Assembly (NCBI GenBank): GCA_024400275.1
Contig: JAKSMY010000014.1
Coordinates: 1-39,126 of the forward strand
From: Paludibacteraceae bacterium
Lineage (GTDB): Bacteria; Bacteroidota; Bacteroidia; Bacteroidales; Paludibacteraceae
Length of the DNA: 39,126 nucleotides
Direction: 5' to 3'
Part shown: piece by piece, positions 30,932-38,894 of the stretch
Layout: every line of letters begins with the position of its first letter
Position numbering within the stretch: position 1 is the first letter of the stretch
The notes under the pieces: model-generated
Databases searched by the model: none
The model's input: the letters and a program-made list of their open reading frames with translations, nothing else
What the model was told of the DNA's origin: nothing
Position numbers and translations under genes: made by a program

Positions 30932-31264
30932 TTATCTTAATTGCTCATCGCGTGAACTGACTTTATACATCAGTTCGTCGTCGATAAATTCTTGCGTAGC
31001 AATCAGTGTCGGTTTAGGCAGACGCTCATAACTGCGGGAAATCTCGATTTGCTCTTTGTTCTCAAAGGTCTCGTCAAGGGCATCTTGCGGAATAGAGAAA
31101 TCCTGCAATTTGCCGTCCAATTCGCGTTTTAACGCTTGGCTGATTTGATTGGAGCGTTTGGAAATAATGGCAACTGTTTCATACACGTTTCCCACTTTCT
31201 GAGTCATCTGGTTCATATCACGAGTTAACGTGTTTTTAGGTGCTTTAGTTTTTTTGTAATCCAT
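30932..31264 (-). CDS. rpoZ: RNA polymerase omega subunit (Bacteroidota type)
   Basis: 110 residues. The helical segment NVYETVAIISKRSNQISQAL corresponds to the conserved omega/Rpb6 core (I-x-x-R-A-x-Q), and the C-terminal KPTLIATQEFIDDELMY is usual in this phylum. Omega helps to fold and hold the beta' subunit. It is placed between bamD (2 bases away) and coaBC (1 base away), the standard Bacteroidota arrangement, which supports the call for a divergent short protein. Confidence 0.88.
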   Translation of the reverse strand: MDYKKTKAPKNTLTRDMNQMTQKVGNVYETVAIISKRSNQISQALKRELDGKLQDFSIPQDALDETFENKEQIEISRSYERLPKPTLIATQEFIDDELMYKVSSRDEQLR

Positions 31265-31266
31265 AA

Positions 31267-32067
31267 TTATTTTCTTTTTTGTATGTCTTTATATATTTTT
31301 TCTAATTGTGCGGTGTGCTTACTATCCGGGAACTCCGTGCGGAAGCTGTAGTATTCATCTTCTGCATTTTGCAGCCGTTCCGCAATCTTACTTTCGACGG
31401 AGTGTACCAGTTGCTGGTACTTGCTCATAAAAATCAACCAACTTAACTCTTCCTGATAGGAGTTGCTCGGGTAGTTTTTCAGCGCGTTATGCGCCACGAT
31501 TTCACAACTGAGGTAGTTATTGCCAAGATACGTGCCGAGGTTGTAATACAATTTGGCGTTCAAGTACTCTTTATATGCCAATTTATCGTACATCTCATTC
31601 AACTCCTTGTAAGCCTGATCCATATAAGGGCTATCCGCGTAAGTATCAATAAACTGGGTTAGGAATTTGATGGCCTTGTTGGTTATCTCTTGGTCCAAAC
31701 GAGCGTCCGGTGAGTCCAGATAATAGCAGTGCCCTGTTTGGAACAACGCCTCGGTGGCATATTTACCCTTGGGGTAATTACGCAAATATGATTGGAAATA
31801 GTCAGCAGCCGAAGCATAATCTTTCTGCCCCATGTAGGAACGTCCGAGATAAATCAGCACTTCCTGCGCGCGTTCCGTTCCCTTAAAGTAAGCGGCGACA
31901 TCGTCCAATAAAGTCTGACTTTTCACATATTGCTCTTGGTTGAAATACTCAATTGCTTTTTGATATTTATACTCAGGGTCTTTGGATTTAAGTACTTCGC
32001 GATAAGCACTACAACTCATTAGAATGAGTGGCAGAAAGAATAATATGCGGTATTTGCTGAATGCCAT
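31267..32067 (-). CDS. bamD: Outer-membrane protein assembly factor BamD
   Basis: 266 residues from the ATG at 32067. A lipoprotein signal with LMSC (cysteine 19), then TPR-like repeats: YKYQKAIEYFNQEQYVKSQ, AQEVLIYLGRSYMGQKDYA, YPKGKYATEALFQTGHCYYL. BamD is an essential lipoprotein of the Bam complex that inserts beta-barrel proteins in the outer membrane. The neighbourhood bamD-rpoZ-coaBC is typical for the phylum. The stop of apbE lies 6 bases before the start. Confidence 0.94.
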   Translation of the reverse strand: MAFSKYRILFFLPLILMSCSAYREVLKSKDPEYKYQKAIEYFNQEQYVKSQTLLDDVAAYFKGTERAQEVLIYLGRSYMGQKDYASAADYFQSYLRNYPKGKYATEALFQTGHCYYLDSPDARLDQEITNKAIKFLTQFIDTYADSPYMDQAYKELNEMYDKLAYKEYLNAKLYYNLGTYLGNNYLSCEIVAHNALKNYPSNSYQEELSWLIFMSKYQQLVHSVESKIAERLQNAEDEYYSFRTEFPDSKHTAQLEKIYKDIQKRK

Positions 32068-32073
32068 CAATAA

Positions 32074-33069
32074 TTAAAGTTCCTCGTTATGCAGCAGTTT
32101 ATCCCAGTTCTGACTGATTTTGGTGATCATATTACCGTCTTCATCGGTTAGAATGAAGTAATATGCCGTTTCGCGGATTTGACTCATCATCACGGCTGCT
32201 TGGTATTCACCCAGTACCATACAAGCGGTAGCCAGAGCGTCAGCCAGCATACAATTAGGAGCAATGACCGTAGCCGACAGCAGTTTATGGTGAATGGGGT
32301 AGCCTGTACGCGGATCAATAGTGTGCGAGCGACGAACGCCGTCGTCCAAGTAGTAATTACGATAATTGCCGGAAGTGGCCATTCTCAAACCTGTTGTCTC
32401 AATGATGTCTTGCAGTTCCTGCTTCTCGCCTGTAGGATCGTCAATCGGTTTGGTGATGCCGATGGTCCAAGGATTGAAATTGCGATTGTTACCTTCAACA
32501 ACCACTTCACCGCCTATATCTACCAAATAGTTCTTGCTGCCGTTTTCTTCCAACAACTCAGCAACCACATCGCAAGCGTATCCTTTAGCCAATGCGCTGG
32601 CATCCATCATCATTTTGGGGTTTGACTTGACCACTTGATGGTTCTCTATTTTGATACTCGGGAAGTTAACCAACGGTAATAAACTGTCAATCAACTCTTG
32701 TGTTACATTCTCTTTGTGTTTGAAACCAAATCCCCACGCATTTACCAAAGGGGCAATTGTGATGTCAAAACCGCCATTACTCATTTCGTTGACGTACTGA
32801 GCCGTTTCGAACATGCGCTCAAAATAAGGGTCTGTTTCCATACTCTCGTTGTTGTTGATGCGGGAGATTGTGGAATTGGGGTTAAAAGCACTCAACGAAG
32901 CGTCAAACTCGTCCAGACGCTGTTTGATTTGTTCTTCGAGATTGCTTCCGGCTTTGTACTGAATGTTGTAATAAGTACCAAAGACAGAACCCTGGTGTTG
33001 ATAATAACGCTTGCAGCCTGTGGCGCAAACAGCCATCAAGGCAATCAGTAAATAGTTAATTTTTTTCAT
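32074..33069 (-). CDS. apbE: ApbE: FAD:protein FMN transferase, lipoprotein
   Basis: 331 residues with a lipobox (CATGC, cysteine 19). ApbE motifs are visible: GSVFGTYYNIQYKAG at the start, MDASALAKGYACDVVAELLE, NYLVDIGGEVVVEG and the C-terminal HTIDPRTGYPIHH. The enzyme attaches FMN covalently to target proteins such as the Rnf or Nqr flavosubunits outside the cytoplasm. No flavoprotein target is coded in this window. It lies between a barrel protein gene (34 bases) and bamD (6 bases). Confidence 0.95.
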   Translation of the reverse strand: MKKINYLLIALMAVCATGCKRYYQHQGSVFGTYYNIQYKAGSNLEEQIKQRLDEFDASLSAFNPNSTISRINNNESMETDPYFERMFETAQYVNEMSNGGFDITIAPLVNAWGFGFKHKENVTQELIDSLLPLVNFPSIKIENHQVVKSNPKMMMDASALAKGYACDVVAELLEENGSKNYLVDIGGEVVVEGNNRNFNPWTIGITKPIDDPTGEKQELQDIIETTGLRMATSGNYRNYYLDDGVRRSHTIDPRTGYPIHHKLLSATVIAPNCMLADALATACMVLGEYQAAVMMSQIRETAYYFILTDEDGNMITKISQNWDKLLHNEEL

Positions 33070-33103
33070 AATGGTATAATTTAGAATGATACATTATTTC
33101 CAT

Positions 33104-33940
33104 TTAGAACCAAATGCCCAGTCCAATAGCACCGTTCAACGGTTGGGCACATAGTTTGTCGTCACCGGCAGCGTCTTTGTACACTTTGCATTCTTCCAGA
33201 GACGGGTTCATGCTGCCTTGTGCAAAGAGGCTTACACTGCAAATGTCGAAGTCCCACTCCTTCTCCAAACGAAGCGAGAGGTTGACCACTTGAAAGCCCG
33301 TGTTGCAGTAAAAATCACTGGTCCAGGGAGATATGCCGATAGCACCGCCGAGAGTAATCCCTGTTTCGCCAAACGTATGGTCATAACCTATTTCTAAATA
33401 CGATGAATAGGCACGTTTTTCGTCATATACAGTCTCTCCTTCTTCGTCTTCACCGTTTTCCGTCAGGTTATAGTCGTTACCTGCCACAATGGTGTTCCAA
33501 CTGATATGCAAAGGTACGTCCAAGAGGTCGTCAAAATTATACCCGACGGTAATCTCCGTCTGGTAATTATCCTTGGCTTCCGGTATGAAATACTGATAGT
33601 GGGTCATGCCGATTTGTGCGCCGTAGAAATTGAAATTGGCTATTACGTCCAATTCGGGCATAAAATATGTATTGGGATTATAGTCGTCTTCTTTCTCCAA
33701 GCCTTTTTGAAATTTCCAATCGGTAGCGCCGAGAGAACCCCATGCACCTACCCTCAGACCGGTATGCTCGCCGTCGTAACCGACTTCAAGATCAGGCTGG
33801 AAACTCAAGCCGCCGTTGTACTGGCCGCGCCAGAGATAGGCACTAACCAATTCGGCTCCTGCCTCGTAAGCAAATTCAACTTCGGCTTTGGCAACCATAG
33901 CCGACAGAACAAAAACAATCGCTAAGTAAATTTTTTTCAT
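33104..33940 (-). CDS. Outer-membrane beta-barrel protein (porin-like)
   Basis: 278 residues from MKKIYLAIVFVLSAMVAKAE at 33940; a frame open to 34018 covers the terminator region of the next unit and is not a real extension. After the signal peptide come alternating amphipathic strands rich in Y, G and W, for example AGAELVSAYLWRGQYNGGLS, LEVGYDGEHTGLRVGAWGSL and YSSYLEIGYDHTFGETGITL, and the last residue is phenylalanine in LGIWF, a typical sorting signal for barrel assembly. It resembles TorF-type putative porins. The substrate is unknown. It may be the first gene of the apbE-bamD-rpoZ-coaBC unit. Confidence 0.8.
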   Translation of the reverse strand: MKKIYLAIVFVLSAMVAKAEVEFAYEAGAELVSAYLWRGQYNGGLSFQPDLEVGYDGEHTGLRVGAWGSLGATDWKFQKGLEKEDDYNPNTYFMPELDVIANFNFYGAQIGMTHYQYFIPEAKDNYQTEITVGYNFDDLLDVPLHISWNTIVAGNDYNLTENGEDEEGETVYDEKRAYSSYLEIGYDHTFGETGITLGGAIGISPWTSDFYCNTGFQVVNLSLRLEKEWDFDICSVSLFAQGSMNPSLEECKVYKDAAGDDKLCAQPLNGAIGLGIWF

Positions 33941-33968
33941 ACGCTTGGTGTTTTTATTTATATTCCTT

Positions 33969-34010
33969 AAAAAACGCATAAGGAGCGTCCCGAAAATGCC
34001 AGGACGTTCC
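33969..34010 (-). terminator. Terminator of the small unknown gene
   Basis: Read leftward, GGAACGTCC and GGACGCTCC form a stem with one imperfect pair around an 11-base loop, followed after a short gap by six T. It lies between the stop of the 82-residue gene at 34037 and the next gene. Confidence 0.6.
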
Positions 34011-34036
34011 GATTCCATATTTCCCGTATGAGTGGT

Positions 34037-34285
34037 TTATAAACCATTGTTTTTTATCCATGCGATGCGTAGCGCAACATCAAGGATATTGGTATTATCC
34101 AGAGTTACGATGCCTCCGTCAGGACCGGGCTCCAAATGGTAACCGTTGTCGCCTGTAGCGTTGCCGCTAAAAAAAGCTCTAACATCATCGGCTGAAATTC
34201 CGAGTTCCTCGGCAATTACAGCCGAACTTCCGTGCGGGAGGCTATCTTTGACCTCGCGTAATTTGTTAAAAGTAGTACGTATCAT
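34037..34285 (-). CDS. Small unknown protein with HTH-like N-terminus
   Basis: 82 residues. The N-terminal half, TTFNKLREVKDSLPHGSSAV, IAEELGISADDVRAFF, has the spacing of a helix-turn-helix (L-G-I-S turn), while the C-terminal half, HLEPGPDGGIVTLDNTNILD, has a glycine-rich turn and a last helix. I recall comparable short proteins in Bacteroidota without known role. It is a unit of its own, with a promoter at 34332-34362 and a terminator at 33969-34010. Confidence 0.75.
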   Translation of the reverse strand: MIRTTFNKLREVKDSLPHGSSAVIAEELGISADDVRAFFSGNATGDNGYHLEPGPDGGIVTLDNTNILDVALRIAWIKNNGL

Positions 34286-34331
34286 AATTATTTGTTTTCT
34301 TATGTCCTGAAGAGACGTTTAATTTCGGCTG

Positions 34332-34362
34332 CAAAGTTACAAAATTTATTTTGAATATGCAA
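34332..34362 (-). promoter_or_regulatory. Promoter of the small unknown gene
   Basis: On the minus strand TTG (34362-34360), exactly 20 bases, then TAACTTTG (34339-34332), ending about 46 bases before the ATG at 34285. Around the TTG it reads TTTGCATATTC, similar to the promoters at 29290 and 38784. Confidence 0.85.
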
Positions 34363-34372
34363 ATAAAATTAT

Positions 34373-34885
34373 TTATTTGCTTAATTTTTTTCGAATTTCC
34401 GTACTGGAGATGTCAAAGTAGGGTGCCTCGGAGAGGTAGATGATGTCTTTTTCGACTGTCGGTCGACCGTCGGTTCGCCGTCGGTAAAGTCTCGGGTAAA
34501 CCATTACCGAAAAGTGCGCCAAGATGTAGTCGTATTCGCGCCACTGTGTGAAAATATCCCAATTATCCTCACCGATAATCAGAGTGAACTGATGTTGAGG
34601 GTAGGTTCGGGTCAACTGACGGAGCGTGTTGGCGGTGTACGACGGTCGCGGAAGCGTGAACTCGAAATCCGAAGCCACCAGTCCCGGAATATGGGCTATG
34701 GCAGAACGAACACCGGCGAGCCGTTCCTGTTCAGGAGCCAACTCGTCGGTATTTTTAAGCGGATTATTGGGGCTGACCATCAGCCACACTTCGTCCAAGT
34801 CAGTATGTTCTACGACCCACTTTGCCAATCCTACGTGCCCGAAATGCACGGGGTTGAAACTGCCACCGTAGATGCCTATTTTCAT
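34373..34885 (-). CDS. nadD: Nicotinate-nucleotide adenylyltransferase
   Basis: 170 residues. The nucleotidyl-transferase motif IYGGSFNPVHFGHVGLAKW and the C-terminal ISSTEIRKKL are those of NadD, which makes nicotinate adenine dinucleotide, the precursor of NAD. Residues 134-145 (YRRRTDGRPTVE) are coded by the 11-base repeat array at 34453-34485 and fall between VMVYPR and IIYLSEAPYFDIS, where relatives have a loop of other sequence. The start overlaps the stop of pgi (TAATG). Confidence 0.93.
   Translation of the reverse strand: MKIGIYGGSFNPVHFGHVGLAKWVVEHTDLDEVWLMVSPNNPLKNTDELAPEQERLAGVRSAIAHIPGLVASDFEFTLPRPSYTANTLRQLTRTYPQHQFTLIIGEDNWDIFTQWREYDYILAHFSVMVYPRLYRRRTDGRPTVEKDIIYLSEAPYFDISSTEIRKKLSK
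34453..34485 (+). repeat. Three 11-base units inside nadD
   Basis: CGACTGTCGGT, CGACCGTCGGT and TCGCCGTCGGT are in tandem, antisense to the gene. They match the form CGACnnTCGGY of the array after the ribosomal operon (9304-9336), in the same top-strand direction. Three units make 33 bases, so the frame is kept. Confidence 0.85.
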
Positions 34886-36210
34886 TAGAGGCGGGCTTTG
34901 ATGGCGGCACTTTCTGCCTCGTAACCGGGTTTGTCGAGCAGGGCAAACATGTTCTTCTTGTATGCCTCCACACCGGGCTGGTTGAACGGATTAACCATCA
35001 ACATATAGCCCGAAATACCGCAGGCACGTTCAAAGAAATAAATGAACTGGCCGAGGTTGTATTCGTCCACTTTTTCAAAGGATATTTTGATATTGGGCAC
35101 GCCACCGTCCACGTGGGCGAGTTGCGTACCGAGTTCAGCCATTTTATTGACTTCATCTACACGTTTTCCGGCGAGGAAATTCAGTCCGTCAAGGTTCTGC
35201 TCGTCTTTGGGGAAGATGACCGTCTTGTTGCTCTTTTCGATAGAGATAACGGTCTCAAAAATAGAGCGTTCGCCGTCCTGAATCCATTGACCCATAGAGT
35301 GGAGGTCGGTGGTCAAATCAACGCTGGCAGGGAAAATACCTTTGTGGTCCTTGCCCTCGCTTTCGCCGTAGAGTTGTTTCCACCACTCGGCAAAATAATG
35401 AATTTTCGGGTTGAAGTTAGCCATTATTTCGATTTTCTTGCCGAACTGGTAGAGGGCATTACGCATGGCGGCGTATTGGCAGGCAGGGTTCTCGGCGTAT
35501 GGCACGTCGGTGCCGGTGGCTTTTTCCATGTCTTGGGCACCCTTAACCAGTGCTTTGATGTCATGTCCTGCACAAGCGATGGGCAGCAGTCCGACGGGCG
35601 TGAGTACGCTGAAACGGCCACCTACGTTGTCGGGAATGACGAAGGTCTTATATCCCTCTATATCAGCCGTTTTGCGTGCAGCACCTTTGGCTTTGTCGGT
35701 GATGCAGACAATGAGTTCTTTGGCTGCGGCTTTGCCGACCTGTTTCTCCAGCATGGTCTTGAGCAGACGGAAAGCAAGTGCCGTCTCTGTCGTAGTGCCG
35801 GACTTGGAGATGTTGATGATGGCAAAGGTTTTGCCTTGCAGCAGTTCCATGAGGTCTGCCAAATAATCCTCACCTATATTATTACCCGCGTACACGACGC
35901 GCGGGTTGTTGCCGTTGAGCCCGAAGGTGTGGTCGAGTGCCTCATTCACGGCGCGCGGGCCGAGGTAACTGCCCCCTATTCCTGCCACAACGATAATCTC
36001 GGCTTTGGCGCGCAGAAGATCGGCGGTGGCTTGTACTTCGTTCAGGAAAGAGTCGGTAGTCTGACCGGGCAGATGTACCCAGCCGAGGAAATCATTACCT
36101 TCTCCTTTTCCGTTTTCCAGCAATTCATTGGCGGCAGCCGTTTGTGCTGCCAAACGTTCCATTGTTCCTGCCGGAACAAATGAAGCGGCGTTTTTCAAAC
36201 ATAGTTTCAT
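34885..36210 (-). CDS. pgi: Glucose-6-phosphate isomerase
   Basis: 441 residues, the shorter bacterial form of the enzyme. Recognisable are [16 protein letters not shown], the phosphate-binding [31 protein letters not shown], the catalytic-glutamate region [16 protein letters not shown] and the histidine in [11 protein letters not shown]. It interconverts glucose 6-phosphate and fructose 6-phosphate in the cytoplasm. It lies one base after gpsA in the lysS-gpsA-pgi-nadD operon. A long open frame on the other strand is only its shadow. Confidence 0.96.
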   Translation of the reverse strand: MKLCLKNAASFVPAGTMERLAAQTAAANELLENGKGEGNDFLGWVHLPGQTTDSFLNEVQATADLLRAKAEIIVVAGIGGSYLGPRAVNEALDHTFGLNGNNPRVVYAGNNIGEDYLADLMELLQGKTFAIINISKSGTTTETALAFRLLKTMLEKQVGKAAAKELIVCITDKAKGAARKTADIEGYKTFVIPDNVGGRFSVLTPVGLLPIACAGHDIKALVKGAQDMEKATGTDVPYAENPACQYAAMRNALYQFGKKIEIMANFNPKIHYFAEWWKQLYGESEGKDHKGIFPASVDLTTDLHSMGQWIQDGERSIFETVISIEKSNKTVIFPKDEQNLDGLNFLAGKRVDEVNKMAELGTQLAHVDGGVPNIKISFEKVDEYNLGQFIYFFERACGISGYMLMVNPFNQPGVEAYKKNMFALLDKPGYEAESAAIKARL

Positions 36211-36211
36211 C

Positions 36212-37198
36212 TTATTGTAATTTGGTTGTTAATTCTTGAATAACGATAGTGGGCGACTGACGCTCGTAAAGGATGGCATACATAGCGTCCATGATGGGCA
36301 GATTGACCTGCAATGCCTCGTTGGCAATATGAATACAGTTGGTGCCGTAATAGCCTTCAGCCACCATAGCCATTTCCAATTGGGCGGCTTTGACCGAGTA
36401 ACCCATGCCAATCATCTGTCCGAACTGGCGGTTGCGGCTGAACTTGCTGTATGCGGTGACCAAGACATCGCCTAAATACCCGCTGGCATCAATGTTCCGA
36501 TGTCCGTTGCCGACAGCCAGCGTGAACCGCTGTATCTCCTGAATGGCATTGGCAATGAGGACGGACTGGAAATTATCTCCGTACCGCAGACTCTGACACA
36601 TGCCGGCGGCGATGGCATAGATATTTTTCATCACGCTGGAGTACTCGAGCCCCACCACGTCGTCACTGATGCACGTCTTGACATACGAGGTCTGCAATAA
36701 GGTGGCTATCTGTTGAGCCCGTTCGCGGTCGGAGCACCCGATAGTGAGGTAACTCAGCCGTTCCAACGCTATCTCTTCCGCATGACAAGGCCCGGCAATG
36801 ACCGCCAGTTGGTCCTGCTCCATATCAAATTTCTGTGCCAGATAGTCGGTGACAATCATGTTCTCGTCCGGAATCATTCCCTTGACGGCAGTGATGATGG
36901 TCTTGCCCTTCAGACTGCGGCGAATCTTGCCGGTGGTCTGCTTGACGTAGGGCGAAGGAATAGCCAAAATCATAATGTCTGAATTGGCGATAGTCTTGTT
37001 GATGTCCGTATCAAAATGGATACGGTCGGTGTCGAACTGCACGTTGCTCAAATAGCCCGGGTTCTGCCCTGTTTGCACAAAGGCATCTATGGCTTCCTGC
37101 CGACGAATATACCAGTTAATCTCCTGCTCATTCGTCATCACTATTTTGGCGAGGGCAGTTGCCCAACTGCCGCTTCCTAAAATCGCTACTTTACTCAT
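36212..37198 (-). CDS. gpsA: Glycerol-3-phosphate dehydrogenase [NAD(P)+]
   Basis: 328 residues. The N-terminal Rossmann fold shows [16 protein letters not shown]; the catalytic-lysine region shows [13 protein letters not shown]; the substrate loop [14 protein letters not shown] is present. The enzyme makes sn-glycerol 3-phosphate for phospholipid synthesis. It overlaps lysS by 4 bases (ATGA) and is followed by pgi after one base, so the three are probably one transcription unit from the promoter at 38784. Confidence 0.96.
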   Translation of the reverse strand: MSKVAILGSGSWATALAKIVMTNEQEINWYIRRQEAIDAFVQTGQNPGYLSNVQFDTDRIHFDTDINKTIANSDIMILAIPSPYVKQTTGKIRRSLKGKTIITAVKGMIPDENMIVTDYLAQKFDMEQDQLAVIAGPCHAEEIALERLSYLTIGCSDRERAQQIATLLQTSYVKTCISDDVVGLEYSSVMKNIYAIAAGMCQSLRYGDNFQSVLIANAIQEIQRFTLAVGNGHRNIDASGYLGDVLVTAYSKFSRNRQFGQMIGMGYSVKAAQLEMAMVAEGYYGTNCIHIANEALQVNLPIMDAMYAILYERQSPTIVIQELTTKLQ

Positions 37199-38757
37199 AC
37201 TTCGGGTTTCATGGTTGGGAAGAGCAGCACCTCTTGAATAGTAGGCTGACCGGTCATCAAAATAGCCAGACGGTCAATGCCGATACCGATGCCACTGGTG
37301 GGCGGCATACCGTATTCAAGGGCCCGCATGAAATCGTGGTCGATGACCATCGCCTCGTCGTCTCCTTTCTTGGCAAGGTTCATCTGGTCCACAAAGCGGT
37401 TATATTGGTCGATAGGGTCGTTCAACTCCGAATAAGCGTTGGCGAGTTCTTTGCCGTTTACCATGAGTTCAAAACGCTCGGTCAAACCGGGTTTGCTGCG
37501 GTGCATCTTGGTCAGCGGCGACATCTCGACGGGGTAGTCGGTAATGAAAGTAGGCTGAATGAACGTTCCCTCGCAGGTCTCGCCGAAAATCTCGTCAATG
37601 AGTTTGCCTTTGCCCATTTTGTCGGTGTCCTCCACGCCGAATTTCTTGGCGATGGGACGAATCTCTTCTTCAGTCATCGTGCTGAGGTCATAGCCGGTTT
37701 TTTCCTTGATGGCATCGAGGATAGGCAGCCTGCGATAGGGGGCTTTGAAGTCCACTTCGTGGTCACCAATCTGCACCTTGGTGGTGCCGTTGACGGCGAT
37801 GGCGATGCGCTCCAATAACTGTTCGGTGAAGGACATCATCCAGTTATAGTCTTTGTACTGCACGTACAGTTCCATGCAGGTAAATTCGGGGTTGTGGCTG
37901 CGGTCCATGCCCTCGTTGCGGAAGTTACGGCCAATCTCGTACACACCTTCAAAGCCGCCCACGATAAGGCGTTTGAGGTAGAGTTCGGTGGCAATACGCA
38001 GGTACATGTCCACGTCCAATGTGTTGTGGTGTGTGATGAACGGACGGGCACTGGCACCACCTGCTATTTGTTGCAGAATAGGTGTCTCTACTTCGGTGTA
38101 ACCTGCCTCGTCGAAGACTTGTCGCATCGTACGCAAAATAGTAGCGCGCTTGAGGAAGGTGTCCTTCACACCCTCGTTCACCACCAAATCGACATAACGC
38201 TGGCGGTAACGCTGCTCGGGGTCGTTAAAACCATCGTATGCCACGCCGTCTTTGTATTTGACGATGGGCAGCGGACGAAGCGACTTGCTGAGTACGGTCA
38301 GTTTCTGTGCGTGCACGCTGATTTCGCCCATCTGGGTACGGAAAACAAAGCCCTCTATACCGATGAAATCGCCTATGTCTAATAGTTTTTTGAAGACAAC
38401 ATTATACATCTGTTGCTCCACGGTCAGAGGTTGGTTGCTCCCCTCTCCTTCAGGGGAGGGGTTGGGGGTGGGGCTCTGTATATCGTCCCGACTGACGTAG
38501 CATTGGATACGTCCTTTGCTGTCTTGCAATTCAATAAAGGACGCCTTGCCCATGATACGTTTGGACATCAGTCGTCCGGCAATACTGACTTTGTCGCCGG
38601 TATGCCATGTGCCTTCGCCTTCATCTACGAAGCCGGCTTTTATATCGGTGGAATATCCGGTTACCACATATTCGGCAGCGGGGTAGGGGTTGATGCCCAT
38701 ATCGCGCATAGTTTGCAAACTTTGTCTGCGAACTTGTTCTTGTTCTGAAAGTTCCAT
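37195..38757 (-). CDS. lysS: Lysyl-tRNA synthetase (class II) with repeat insert
   Basis: 520 residues. The N-terminal OB fold holds GRLMSKRIMGKASFIELQDS; class II motif 2 is FRNEGMDRSHNPEFTCMELY, and motif 3 is GIGIGIDRLAILMTGQ. Residues 95-107 (SPTPNPSPEGEGS) are coded by a GC-rich repeat that stands between the OB-fold strand RDDI and MYNVVFKKLLDIGD; relatives have only a few residues there, so it is an insert. The enzyme charges tRNA-Lys in the cytoplasm. Its ATG lies behind the promoter at 38784. Confidence 0.96.
   Translation of the reverse strand: MELSEQEQVRRQSLQTMRDMGINPYPAAEYVVTGYSTDIKAGFVDEGEGTWHTGDKVSIAGRLMSKRIMGKASFIELQDSKGRIQCYVSRDDIQSPTPNPSPEGEGSNQPLTVEQQMYNVVFKKLLDIGDFIGIEGFVFRTQMGEISVHAQKLTVLSKSLRPLPIVKYKDGVAYDGFNDPEQRYRQRYVDLVVNEGVKDTFLKRATILRTMRQVFDEAGYTEVETPILQQIAGGASARPFITHHNTLDVDMYLRIATELYLKRLIVGGFEGVYEIGRNFRNEGMDRSHNPEFTCMELYVQYKDYNWMMSFTEQLLERIAIAVNGTTKVQIGDHEVDFKAPYRRLPILDAIKEKTGYDLSTMTEEEIRPIAKKFGVEDTDKMGKGKLIDEIFGETCEGTFIQPTFITDYPVEMSPLTKMHRSKPGLTERFELMVNGKELANAYSELNDPIDQYNRFVDQMNLAKKGDDEAMVIDHDFMRALEYGMPPTSGIGIGIDRLAILMTGQPTIQEVLLFPTMKPEV
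38437..38477 (+). repeat. GC-rich hairpin repeat inside lysS
   Basis: CTCCCCT and AGGGGAG pair around a CTCCTTC loop, followed by GGGTTGGGGGTGGGGC. The reverse strand codes PTPNPSPEGEG, a peptide I recall from many unrelated Bacteroidota proteins as the in-frame reading of an intergenic repeat. Loose relatives in this window are at 9681-9709 and 10751-10770. Confidence 0.8.
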
Positions 38758-38783
38758 TTTTTCCCAATTTTACAATTTGGCTG

Positions 38784-38814
38784 CAAAGATACAAAAAAAA
38801 TGGCAAACATGCAA
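38784..38814 (-). promoter_or_regulatory. Promoter of the lysS-gpsA-pgi-nadD operon
   Basis: On the minus strand TTG (38814-38812), exactly 20 bases, then TATCTTTG (38791-38784). The lysS start codon follows 26 bases later. The -33 region reads TTTGCATGTTTG. Confidence 0.85.
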
Positions 38815-38842
38815 ATGTTCGCCACTTTTTTTCCTTTTTTCT

Positions 38843-38894
38843 CTTTATTCTATCAGCCGAAGGCGGTCTATCTTCCTTCAGCGTAGCAGTCCTT
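38843..38894 (-). repeat. About 25-base repeat dimer between dnaK and lysS
   Basis: On the minus strand two units read GGACTGCTACGCTGAAGG and, directly after, AAGATAGACCGCCTTCGG followed by CTGATAG. It begins at the dnaK stop codon. The second unit is identical over 24 bases to the copy inside the U32 gene (22942-22991). Confidence 0.8.

Noticed and set aside
35113..36183. 356-residue open frame on the plus strand
   Set aside because: It lies wholly antisense to pgi, whose protein is clearly conserved; the frame has no recognisable domain and arises from the codon pattern of pgi.
37159..37818. 219-residue plus-strand frame
   Set aside because: Antisense to lysS and gpsA; no promoter, ribosome site or domain.
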